A stretch of 64,000 nt of DNA, taken from the NCBI GenBank assembly GCA_024138025.1, contig JAMXBD010000641.1, positions 682,001 to 746,000 on the forward strand, given 5' to 3'. This document shows positions 47,670 through 59,629 of the stretch, one piece after another. The DNA comes from Combretum micranthum. Taxonomy: Eukaryota; Streptophyta; Magnoliopsida; Myrtales; Combretaceae. The position numbers and the translations under genes were made by a program. Each line of letters opens with the position of its first letter. Position 1 is the stretch's first letter. Below the pieces are notes generated by a model. That model saw only the letters and a program-made list of their open reading frames with translations. It did no database searches and was not told the origin of the DNA.

Positions 47670-49373
47670 AATATTAATTTCCTTTTCCCCACAAAGCACA
47701 TCGTATTACAACAGCACAAAGCTTCATCGTTTCTCTTGTACAAACACAAACACATCTCAAATCTTACTGGACAACAATAATTAATGTATTCGGCACTTGT
47801 CTATATAGTTTTTCAAACAAACTATAAGTGTTTAGGGGAAAAAATCAATATTACTCATACACATTACAATAATACACAACAAAAGCTATGAAATTTTCTT
47901 TATTTGCTCTGTGATTGCGATGCACTTTAAAATTTTCATGTATGTATTATTCTATTACTAGGCGGAGCAAGCAAAGTTACTTAATTTTTTTTTTTTCCCT
48001 GGTTCGATTTTGCACTATAAGACAGAATCCAGAAAAAAAATAAAGAAGACAAAGAGAAACGAAAACGTTTGAGTCATGGCATTGATATATAAGAGATAAT
48101 CGTTGATATCACGACCATGAAACTAAAATAAAAATCAAAAGCTTGTTACTTATTATTGTTCCTATTTTCACCAACATCATGTTTAATATTGTTATACAGT
48201 ACCAAGTGTTGTACGTTCTTTGTTTTTAACGTTTGTTGCCAATACCCATCTTTGCATTTAGCTAAAAGAACATATCTTTGACACACCAGACATTGAATTG
48301 TAAATGGGTGATCGTCATCATCGTTTGTTATCACAAAAGGTTGAACTTTTGAGTTCAATCCTTTTGATTTTTTTGCAAACTTATTTATTTTTTATTCTTC
48401 AAAGTAGTTTTGTTTATTTATTTTTATAGAGTTGATTGTTTTTGGTTTAAAATTTGGCATTTGAGACTTAAGACCAATCGGTTACAAGTGTGGAATAAGT
48501 TTCTCTATTTTCAAAATTTTTGTATAAACGGAAAATGTTAATGGATGTCCAGACGCCAGACACTTGTTAAGATGCTGAACAAGGTAGGTTTCTAGCAGCA
48601 GGAGATACCGGTAATGGAAGTTCCGGCAACTAATGGTTATGTTAATCTCTTATTGAAATAAAACAGAAATGGAGAAAAATAGTTCAAGTACTTTGATTGA
48701 AGGAAGCTACTTTTCCAATATCCAATATGTACTTTGTGCGTGAAAAGATATCTATTTTTAACGTGTGCATTTCACCAAGAAAGTATAGTCTCATCGCAAT
48801 CTTAGTCCTAGCCAATATGTTAATGATAAGACAACCTAAGCTTCTACTGGCAAATGGTCAATAGGGGAGAAGTTTGTATCTCGAGATGTGTTCATGAAGT
48901 TAAGGTTGGTGGGAACCTGTAGATATGAGCTTACAGATGATAAGTGTATTCTGGAGTTGCTTGTGTTTTTGGATGGCTAAGTATAAGTTGGGATCGGTCC
49001 ATTTAGTGGGGGTTAGGGAAATTTCATAATGATTAGACTGAAACTTTAAGATTACAATTATAATTTTTTGTAAGTTTTTATTAAGATCATTTTTATGTCC
49101 TCTTCTTGTCCATTTTTTATTGCCGATGCGCTTTTAGGGTTTTTGTGGTTCATTGGTTTGGTGTCAACAAAATACCCGAGATAAATGGAGATCACTTACA
49201 GATACAAATTAAACAAACGGAGCAAACTTGCATTTTCATTGAAGATCATGTTATGTTGATCTCTTACTGTTGCCCTGCTGATGGATTTCCTGAAGTTTTG
49301 TGTATGATCATGGATGTTGTTTTGAAGTTCTATCGTATTGGAACAAGTATCACTTGATTTGTGGTTTCTTGCC
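47670..49373. other. Upstream region of the kinase, no gene proven
   Basis: It contains AT-rich sequence, a minus-strand open frame of 70 codons (48358-48146, with a CLVCQRYVLLAKC segment) and a mixed-composition stretch at 48540-48960 with protein-like but interrupted frames. The first exon or leader of the kinase may lie here, since a splice acceptor (TTTCTTGCCATGCAG) ends at 49379 just before the ankyrin exon. None of this can be fixed from sequence alone. Confidence 0.35.
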
Positions 49374-52300
49374 ATGCAGCCAATGCAGGCACACATGATG
49401 GATTTAGAAGGACCATACAGGTTGCTGCATTGCTCTAGTAAGAATGACAAAGCAGGGGTGATACAGGAATTAGGGAAAGGTGTAGAGCCCAACTTAGCTG
49501 ACTATGATAGGAGAACAGCTCTCCATCTAGCTTCTTGCGAAGGTTGCACTGAAATCGTCGAGTTGCTTCTTGAAAAAGGTGCTGATGTGAACTTCAGAGA
49601 TCGCTGGAATCGCACTGTAAGTCCTCTCTTACAGTTGTTTTCCCAACTAATTAGGCACACTGTGATCTGTGACCAACTAATTTACATGCATAATCTTGTA
49701 AATCACTATGGGCTCTTTTGTATTCATTATTTATCACTCCCTCACTCATGGATTTAGACTTTGATCAGTCCATAAATGATAACCTAATTCCATGTGTGTT
49801 AAAAACAGAGAATGGTTTCAAACCTTTAATTTTCTGGTTTGCCAACCATGTGAAGTTTAACCTACAACTGGCTGATCTAAAAACTTATAGATTGATATGG
49901 GTTCTTTATATTTACTATACTATAACACACGGAAGGTGTTTTCTGATGAAAAATGATTTTTACTTTCTTTGTTCCTATCATTTTATCTAGTATTATGTTA
50001 GAAAAGCTGAATTTTTGGAATTCTGACAAAGTGTTGGTTGATGCATATGCCTGCTTTTTTCCAGTTTTGCTTAGCATTTATGTATGCTGGGTTGTCATGG
50101 CTCAAAACTCTATCATACTTTTTATGGTGTTACAAGCTTCCTGGAAGGCACCAATGTTTCTAGCATAATGTTTTTACCTTTAAGCATCTAGCCTTTCTTT
50201 CTGGGAAGGACTTACAATAAAATCTTGCAGCCACTTACAGATGCTCGTAGTTTTGGTCACGAGAAGATTTGTCGGATATTGGAGGCAAGGGGTGGCATAG
50301 ACCCAGTATGTTCTCTCCTTAATTAATACTATAAGTCATCTGACTCTTAACTCTTATGTAAGAGACATTGCACTGATGTGTGTGTGTTTTCAAGATCTAG
50401 AAGAATGATTTCAAAGTCCTCGCAAAATTAAAATTTGAACATAAACATATATATATGCATATATGTGTGTGGTACAATATGGTTAAAGCTCTTAACTGTC
50501 TTATATAAAAGTTTAAACTTATAGATGTGGTGTAATTTTTTAAGTTTAGTTCTTAGGAGGCATGTTTTGTAGAATATCGTTCCTTTTGATGCATTCTAGT
50601 CAAGCAGCAAATGAATTTTCATGTTATATGTTGATGATGGAAAAGCAGCAGCTTGCAATGTGTTTGGTAAAAATCATGATGGGCAGCCTCCCTCCCTCAT
50701 TTCTTAAATATGATTGCGCAAGCTGAGTAGATAGTCAAGAAAAAAATGAACTTTTAATAGCTACTTAGATCTGTATTCTGATTATGTGGATTGGATATAT
50801 GTGTTTATGTGGCATAGTTCACTTTGAATGTTTGAAAGAGAAGGACTGCATAATCATTATACTTTTAATGTGCTATTCTGCTACATATCATGTTAAAATC
50901 TGAAGAAATTTTCTTCAAGAACTGAGAAGGAAGATGACTTTACTCCTAAATCTCCCCAGAAGCCAGCACCTCAACAAGAACACAATGAAAGCTCCTGAAA
51001 TTTTACATAATGCTCAATTAGCTGTATTATGACACTATAATGTGCATTTAGAAATGTGTTTTGAAGATCTTGCATCTCTTTATATAACATTAACCATATC
51101 ACTTCCATGACATTTTCCCCAGTTGTGACAATGCTTTCATGTGATCTGAATAATAATCATTCATGACATGTGCAAATCAATAGCTTATTGTTATGCTAAA
51201 TTAGGATGGCTTTAAGAAACAAGGTCTCCAGTCTTCTTTGGCAAACACTGAATCGCTTGATAATAAGATTGAAAAAACTTTATAAAGAAGACATTAACTG
51301 GTTTTATCGACTTTCTCTTTATGGATAACTTGATATAAAGAATAAATGATTTTCTCAAGCAGCTGGGTTCCATGCACACACTGAAACATATGTTTATACA
51401 AATACTAGCTTTAGTATTCCAGAATTTTACTCAATATACAGCATCTAATCATGAAATATGTTTTGATTGATGCCTCAAGACATTATGTATGTCATATCAC
51501 CAAAATATTGGGATGTAGAATCTAACTTGAAAGGGTTTCATTAACTAGATTATGCTCTAATAATCGTAATTATTTATTTATTTATTTTTGAATGCTTCAA
51601 TGCTTTGAGCAGATTGGAAATGATTCTCAAAACTCATGCTACGAGATTGGGCATGATGAGGTCAACATAGAGGCTGGTATTCTCATTGGAGAAGTAAGTT
51701 ATTAGTTTTTCTTTTTTCTAGTTCTAGAAATGATCACAACTCAAGGCGGTTTGCCTCTTCAGTGTTTCTTAGACCTTCTTATACTCTATCCATTTACTTA
51801 CTGACAATCTCTGTTTTCAATGATTGCTCATCTTAACTGTTGTAGGGAGCATATGGTGAAGTATACCGGTGAAATGGCGTGGAACAGATGTAGCAGCGAA
51901 AACAATTCGATCTGCTATTGCGTCTAATTCAAGGGTTAGGTGAGTTTTATATTGATGAGGCAAAAAAATGGAAGCAGCAGAAATTTTTTATTGGTAAATT
52001 TTAGATACACCAACAGATATAAAGGCTTAAGCCTTTTAAAAATAGATAAGGTTAATGGCTTGACAATGATGGTAGCAACTAAAATATGATCACCAAATTT
52101 TTTTTTTTTTACCTGTTATCTAGTTTTACAGCAATATCTCCATGGCATTCTCAGTAGTACTAGAATAAGATCATTAATGATATGAATTACTTTGAGAAGA
52201 AGATCAATAGTGACACACACTGATACAAATATGACCTCTTAGTAATTTTCCTGCTAGGCTAATCTTTTGTACACGTGTGGAAATTCAATAATGATTTTAG

Positions 52301-55000
52301 TTGCAAAACATCATTGGATCTTTCTGAAAGGCGAAAGGATATGTCTGGAATTATAACCTAGATTCTTGCTGTCCTTGCAGCTGATTTATCTTTCTAGAAC
52401 CTTTTAAGATTTTGCTGCAAAATTCACATTGACCTTTTAAATTGCTAGATCATGAAACATTGCTTCTTAAATGCTGATAGAAGACTTCCCTGAATTCAGT
52501 AAGCTTTTATATTTTTGAGCATTGTCAGATGCACGCAACTAGAATGTTCATAACACCTAGTTGCTTTTGATTGATGGTTGACAGGAGTAGCTTCATGAAG
52601 GAACTGGCACTATGGCAGAAGTTACGCCACCCTAATATTGTGCAATTCCTTGGTGTTTTAAAACAGTCTGATCGCTTGATCTTCCTAACTGAGTATCTCC
52701 CTAATGTAAGTTGTCAACATGACTAGTATCATTTACTTTAGAGGAAATTGTATGATTACCGACTCTCCAAAAAGAAATTACACAAATACAAACTACATAA
52801 AATTAATTATCAAAATACCGACGCACATCTAATATATACGATTAAGGTTTTTTTTTAATTTACACGTGAGTCACTCATTAAACATGCAATTCATGTGTAA
52901 ACATGAATCATATATTATAAAGACGATTCACCTTTCATATATATGAATTGCATTTACTAAGAGCAATTCGTGTAGAAAAAATCGCCCTTAGAATATATGA
53001 TTTACGAAGTCCAGAACTTTGTAAGTGTTCTCATAGGTGAATCGCATCTCTTAAAGGCGATTCTCTTAAATTATACATGAATTGTCCTTTATAGATGCGA
53101 TTTAGTACTGTAGAATTTTTAGCTGAATCGCATCTACATCAGGGGACTCATATAGACAAACGTGAATCGCATGTATAACATGCGATTCTGTATCAATATT
53201 TGTGTAATTTTTTTTAAAATGTTGTTAGACATGTGTTTCACCCTTTTACTTTATGTTCTTTGATCTGTTTTACTATATATGATTCAGGGTTCTTTATATG
53301 AAATATTGAAAAGGGAAGGTAGGCTTGATCCACAAACATCAGTTGCTTATGCTTTAGACATTGCAAGGTACACGCTTGGAGGACCTTGTTACTATCCTTG
53401 ACTCAAGTCATTCAAATGTGTTGGATTTAGATGCATAGCCTACTTAAACTTGTTGATTTATGTGAACTTTATATTTATATAACAACACTTCCCCTTGTGT
53501 GTAAGCATGAACACTGACTAAGGCCCATCACATGGAAATGATAGATAGGGTTGGAATTATGGTGGAATGATTCGAACTTATGGCATTTCACTCCAATATC
53601 TATAAATATCTAATTTAAAAGTTTAAGCTTATCATTGATGTATGCTTTTAGAATTTATACTTCAATAAGATACACACTAGATTGGATTTGATAGAGCCAA
53701 TTCAAGTCTATATGATCATGAATGGAATTTCCTTTCTAAAAATTTCTTTTAAACGTTGCAGAGGTATGAATTATCTCCATCAGCACAAACACCATCCTAT
53801 AATACACCGGGACTTGACACCAAGGTATCTCATTTTGTGTTCAGTTAGCAAATATCGTCACCAATGCTTTTCCTCTTTCAGTCATTATTATAGTCTTGAT
53901 GCTACACCCACTTATAGCAACCGCTGTCATCCTCATCATAATAGGTGTAATGCTGAATCAGGAAAGAAAAGTCCAACGTTTTTAATCCAAGCATTCTGAT
54001 TTCTCGAAATTCCTTTCAGCAATGTTTTGCAGGATGAAGCAGGTCATCTAAAGGTGACAGACTTTGGCTTAAGCAAGATCATACAGGAGAAAGATGTGCT
54101 GGGCTATAAAATGACTGGAAAAACAGGATCTTGTAAGATTGATTATTTCAGAGACCTCTGCAAAAACATCAATTTAAATTATTCAGACGTTTTCTTTGTT
54201 GTTTCTCATGGCACAAGATCGTTACATGGCTCCGGAGGTTTACCGTCGAGAATCCTATGGTAAGAGCATTGATGTGTTCTCCTTTGCCCTTATCGTGCAT
54301 GAGGTATGTTTTGCCAGCTAATCTGAACATCCTACCATGTGCTATCATCTCAGAATTATACGATTCATTATGGTAGATGTAAAGAGATTATTTGAACACT
54401 TTTTCACCCGAAGGATGGGTTTTTGGGCAGATGCTTCAAGGAGGACCGTCAAATAAGGCTGAGACTGCTGAACAAGTCGCAGACAAGAGAGCATATGAAG
54501 ATATGCGACCGCCATTATCTTCATATCTATACCCTGAGCCAATTAGGGTGTGAGTGATATTCCTGACCCATGTTTAATACCATATCGTGTGCCAAATAAG
54601 AAAAAAAAAATCACATTAGATATACTAGGCTTAAGCTTTTTAGAGCTATTAGTTGTGGATCATACACTTCCATGCTATCTCCAATTAAACTGAAAAGCTT
54701 CCTGCATAATATTGGCATAGGATCAGTTTTTGAATTCAAATTCTTGTTTTATGAAGACAAAAAGGATATTATCATAGATGTTGTTTGCATAAAGGTTTGA
54801 TATCTCTTGAAACTCGGGTTTTATGCTATGCACGTAATGTTGCTCTTTCCCATTTCTATAGGCTTCTCCGTGAGTGCTGGCATAGGAACCCAGATTGCAG
54901 GCCAACATTTGAAGAGATAATCTTGAAGCTGGAGATTATCCAGGGAGATTTACGAAATAGAGAATTGGTGAGAGCTTGCTGTGGTTGTTTCATCCTGTGA
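49374..55000 (+). pseudogene. Ankyrin-repeat protein kinase, ILK/Raf-like group C, with one frameshift
   Basis: Exons: 49374-49616, 50231-50305, 51613-51693, 51846-51939, 52585-52705, 53288-53367, 53762-53824, 54020-54132, 54218-54303, 54431-54549 and 54862-55000, all with GT-AG introns. Ankyrin repeats come first (DRRTALHLASCEGCTEIVEL, LLEKGADVNFRDRWNRT, PLTDARSFGHEKICRILEAR). The kinase domain has all key motifs: GEGAYGEVY loop, VAAK lysine, HRDLTP loop, DFG (KVTDFGLSK), MAPEVY, and WHRNPDCRPTF near the end. It ends RACCGCFIL. Such kinases act in cytosolic and membrane-associated signalling; the target is unknown. Exon 4 has 94 bases where flanking splice phases need 95, and a TGA follows GEVYR at 51870-51872, so one base is missing right after the glycine loop. 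Every other exon is clean, so a recent mutation or an assembly error is as likely as a true pseudogene. The true start may be in an upstream exon. Confidence 0.85.
52766..53215. mobile_element. Non-autonomous MULE-I-like element in kinase intron 5
   Basis: Terminal segments CTCCAAAAAGAAATTACACA and the reverse of TATTTGTGTAATTTTTTTT, followed inward by AAATTAATTAT as in MULE I. The interior is an array of GAATCGC...GCGATTC hairpins: 53039-53063 (7-bp arms) and 53164-53188 (11-bp perfect arms GAATCGCATGT/ACATGCGATTC, loop ATA), plus several weaker ones. It sits wholly inside the intron 52706-53287 and leaves the splice sites intact. Target duplication not resolved. Confidence 0.7.
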
Positions 55001-55711
55001 GTAGCATGAAATCGAACTCAAATATAATTTACACTTACACATGTTGTCTTGTTTCCAAACCTGAATCAATACAGTCTTATGGTCAATCATTAATGTTGTT
55101 GCTAATTTGCAGCTGTCATCTAATACCATGGCCGAGGGGCCTTTTTTTTTTTTTTTTTAATGTTAGTTATCTGCATCTTCATTTGCACCTCTATATGATC
55201 ATCTATGACTTACTTGCAACTAGATGATCAACTCGGGTAGCAGGTATTTTTAGGTCATTTTCATTCAAATTTGAAGGTATGTAGCACCAATAAATATGCC
55301 AATACAAATTAACCATACAAATACTGATACAAACCAACTCCAACTACTAAATCTTGGTAGCTTGGAATACTATAAAACACATGTTGTTTGATATTTTTTC
55401 AAATTAAGAATGATAATAGTTTTTTCACAAAAGTCTTTGATGGATAGAATGTGCATCCGAGGTTATCGAACCTTGTTAAAGTGCCAAATCAACTTTTGAA
55501 GTTTCATAGTTAAGTCCATGTAAGGCAAAGCTTTAGTGAACTCCAATTTTGTCCACTGCGTAAACCAATAAAATTAGTGTGAAATTGGACAAGTATACAT
55601 GTAAGTGGTATGAAATTATATAATTTCAAATTTCAAGTCTAGAATTTAAAAAAGAAAAAAAAGGCAAAGCTTAGATGGTGCTACTATAAAAGTATATATT
55701 TGTATAAGGGA
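55001..55711. other. 3' flank of the kinase, no gene recognised
   Basis: AT-rich, with a T run at 55141-55158 and no domain-bearing frame. It probably includes the kinase 3' UTR; no single poly(A) signal stands out. Confidence 0.4.
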
Positions 55712-55984
55712 TAATATCACAAATGGTACCTGAATTTTAATAAAACGTGCAATTAGATACCTAAACTTTGAAAATGATCAATTTAGTATTTGAACTTTGA
55801 AATTGATTAATTTGGTATATGAAAAATTTAAAATTGACAAATTTAATGCTTGAAAGAACTTGATGAATGTACTTTTAGCATATACGAAAAGTTCTTCAAA
55901 GTTTAAATACTAAGTTGATCAATTTCGAACTTCAGAACCTAATTGTATATTTTGTTAAAGTTTAAGTACCATTTATGACATTAA
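55712..55984. mobile_element. MITE with about 45-bp terminal inverted repeats
   Basis: The left end TAATATCACAAATGGTACCT and the reverse complement of the right end TTAATGTCATAAATGGTACT match over about 45 bases (to GCAATTAG/ACAATTAG) with scattered mismatches. The middle is also partly self-complementary around a TGATCAATTT motif. A likely TA or TTA/TAA target site is present, but the exact duplication is ambiguous. Confidence 0.7.
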
Positions 55985-57963
55985 CTCTTATATTAAACTG
56001 TACACAATGATTGTAATGCTTGATTACCGTTTTACCATTTTCTTTTGAGATGTGTCATTCACAAAGTTGTTCTAAGTAATTATACATTAGAATTTGTTCT
56101 AAAGCCTCTTCAATATAGAGCAATTGTGCATGATATCCATGATTGGCATTTGATGTAGAGAAAAATATGCCGGAAGTACTATTTTTTGGGATACAATCAT
56201 ATTTCCAGTTAAATGAGTGACATATAGTTAGTAATCAATGCGTTGCTTTTAATTTTAAATCTAATCATATGGTTCAATAGGGTATGGTTTATGGTTAAAC
56301 CATTTTTTCATTCTTAAAATAAAAATACATTAAATCATCATACTTTAAAATTGAATATTTATTTTTAATGCAAAGAAAAACAATAATATATGAAATAAAT
56401 CATTTACCTAAATAAATATGTAAAATCTATAGTAGAGAAAGATTTATTTATTATAAAACTATAATGGTATACTAAATTCATTCTCTTGAGTTAGTCCAAA
56501 CTATAATGATATATTAGACTTGATAAAATTAGAATATATTATCTTGAATTTCAATTCATTGTAATTTGAATTAACACAATATCAATAACATAAATTAATA
56601 AATAACTAGATAATAGAAGCGAACTAATCAGTAAAGACAAAGAAAAAAAATTTTAAGAATACAAGAGGTACACAGCTCTGACATGGTTTATATAATTCTA
56701 TTCTTACGGAGGATGCATAGCTAAAAATAAAAGAAATAATTAAAATTTTTAATAATATAATAAAAATATATGCTTATTTTTTTTAATATGTAAATTGATT
56801 CGTTTTTGTTCGTTTCAACCGTACACATTGATGCAAGATGCCTAATCGAACCACAAGACGAACTGTTTTGAAAAAAATAAAAAATTTTAGGTCGGTTTGA
56901 TTCGGTTGGCTCTTTTGCACAACCCTATATAGTTAAGTAAAACCCTTTATTAAACTCTTTATATTCTATTAGAATAATTAAGTAAATTATTACATTAACA
57001 TTTTTGTATTTTCATACCAATAATAAATAATAAATATCGTGCTAGGGTTTATACAACTACAAGACTTTTCTAACTAAGTCAACGTGATATCACAGTAAGT
57101 TAGTTGAATCCACCACCATATCCATTGGAATATATAACCACCACTTCAAAACATCATATTACCACCATTATTGCACACAACATCAATCATAAGAATTCCT
57201 CTGCACAAAACACTAACCAAAAAACAAAACATCTATATAGTGTGATTATGTTGATTTAGTGAAATTATTGTATGAATATATATATATATGTATGTATCAA
57301 AATATGTATATATGTGTGATTCTATTGGAATGATATGTTTTATTGAAATGAAAATATCATAAATATGTTAGATATAAATTCTTGAAGTATATGCATGTAT
57401 GTGTTTTGATATATGCTAGAAATTAGAAAAAGTGTTGATGATGATGATTTGAACTATGATTTGTGCTTTAATTTGTAAAACATAAATCTAAGTATACGCT
57501 AGATAAAAAAACACAGAATAAACATGTTTTAGATGACTAAAATAGGTTAGAAGATGGATTAAACAAAGAAACTTTGAAATTTTTCAAAACAGCATCGAAT
57601 TAGTTCTAGCATCGTCATTGTGGGGTGAATGCTTATGACCGGACAGATGGCCAAATCACCTCCGACGATGTTGAGCCTTTGTCAAAACAGTAGATCCATG
57701 TGTCTTCTTTACAAATATGTGATGAGCCAGCCAAGAATCGGTCAATTTGATGGTCAAATTTGCATGAACCAATTAGTCATCACAATGAATCCCCTATTTC
57801 TGGAAAGTTTTGTGTTAATTAAATTTAAAACCCTAATTAACCAATTAGTTTAGGCCAAGTGAACTTATGCATATAAAATTATGTTTTAGGAAGTTTACCA
57901 AAAAATTTAAGCTCAAAAACCCATGTTTAAGATAGTGAACCGGTTGATTAAAGTTAAGGTGTA
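55985..57963. other. Intergenic AT-rich sequence with possible LTR-like remnant
   Basis: No gene recognised. The part from about 57040 to 57950 has the look of an LTR leader or U3 (a run of short C-rich words at 57110-57240, an (AT)n stretch near 57278, then GGTGAATGCTTATGACCGG and CTCCGACGATGTTGAGCC). It does not match the sequence left of copia copy 1, so the duplicated block starts only at the LTR that follows. Confidence 0.4.
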
Positions 57964-59629
57964 TATTGGTTTTCTATAAGAATAACCAAGGAGGGTGAAT
58001 TGGTTATTAATAAAAATTTTTACTTTTCAAAATTTCAAACAAATTCACACCACTTAGTTACTCAACTTTAATGGCTTTAAAACTTTCTTCAAATCAATAA
58101 ACTTAATAAGTAAAATCTTTAAACAAAATTCGGATTAATCAAAGTCACTTAATCCAGAAAAGATTACACAATAAATTCAAAGTTAAATTCCCAATTTTAC
58201 TTTCTGATCTACTCTCTGCTTAAGAAAATATGTTCCAGTTACTCTTGATCTACTTTCTAAGCGTTAAGTACAGCTAAGCAAAATAAGTAAAATAACCATG
58301 AATTAAAGAGAGATAAGAGAGAAGAGAGTGCAAAATCAATTTATAGAGGTTTTGCCTTGAGCGTCAGTCCTCTCTTCTAGCTCCAAGCCAGGGATCTAGT
58401 ATTCCACACCGGTATGTTTCACTATATCCAAGAATCAATCAAGTTACAAGTTAGCTTTGCCAAAGTACTTGGCTACCATGCGCTCAGCTTGATTCTCCAA
58501 GCTTCTCCTTAAGCTAACAATCAATCTACTGAGTCTACTTGTAACTCTCAATCTCACACAAGGTGAATAAATCTAGGTCATAGGAAAATAGAATGTGAAT
58601 CCTCAAAATTTCAAGCAAATAAGAACAATTAAAGTAACAATAATTTGCGCAAATGAAGAAGGAAATTCGTGTTCTTTGTTTGCTTTTTACTTTTCACATG
58701 ATTGTCCTATCCTTCTCTGTTTTTGGGCTCGTATACTTATCCTTGTTTCTTCCAATGGCTAAGACTTTAAGTGGATAAGCTTGGTTCCTGATATTGTGTG
58801 TGATTTTAGAATAGGATCAGCTTGTTTTAGTCTTCTTCAATTTGCAAAATTTGAATGAGTTGTTATCTTGTTGTTATTATCTCGTGTTTTGCTCCCATGG
58901 ATAAGGTTGAGTATCCAATAGTTGAGTGATAAACTTAATCTTGAATTTTGAATTTGATTTGAGACGTTGTTGACAAATTTTAACTTGTGGTACTGTTCAC
59001 ATGAATATAGGATTATATCTTCTATAAATTTTGAATTCCTTGTATGGATAAATATTCACAAGATAATTTCCTTGCATATCTGAATCGTGTCTTCTATATT
59101 CTCAAAGAAAAACTTGAATAACCTGTAGAAAAGTCTTTCTTATAGATGTGATTTTCCTTGCTGTCAAAAACATTATTTTCCCAAAAATAAACTTTAACCC
59201 AATAAAACTTGAATCCCCATGGATATTTGAACCAGTTTAGTGGAACATAATTGAATGTATTACCCAAATACACAACTTTAGAGTTGGGTCTTCAAAATAA
59301 CGAATCCATCAAGAAAAATCAGATCTAGAACTTGGTGTTCGTATTTTGCAGCTTTTATAAATTTGCAACTGTAGTCTCTGATGTACCTTGTGACTGTTTT
59401 ATAAAACTTGTAAACCAGCGAGTACCTTCTGAGTAACCTTTTGATTGTCCATTTGTTCTTGAAAAAAAATTCCAAACTTTCTGATATACGTTTTGAATTG
59501 AGTCTCTTTTGAACACATTTTCATAAACCAACTTTTATCATATTAAGTACTACACACTTTAATAAATTTATTAGTAATTACTTAATCTTTTTTGTTATTA
59601 TCAAAATCATTATTTGAGAGAAACCAACA
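57964..59629 (-). repeat. Third copia LTR, at the edge of the duplicated block
   Basis: Homologous along its length to the copia LTR at 35312-36981 and ending GAAACCAACA followed by the same 3' flank ATATGGATGTTT. Its first bases (TATTGGTTTTCTATAAG) are degraded and it is preceded by GGTG rather than ATATG, so the left side lacks the target duplication. No copia internal sequence is attached. It is part of the duplicated block rather than an independent insertion. Confidence 0.85.

Noticed and set aside
48146..48358. Minus-strand 70-codon frame with CLVCQRYVLLAKC
   Set aside because: Slightly protein-like, but no homolog I recognise, no start context or partner exon; kept only as a note in the upstream-region entry.
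53682..54263. Unspliced open frames running out of kinase exons
   Set aside because: They read through intron donors GTATCT (53825) and GTAAGA (54133); the spliced model gives continuous kinase motifs.
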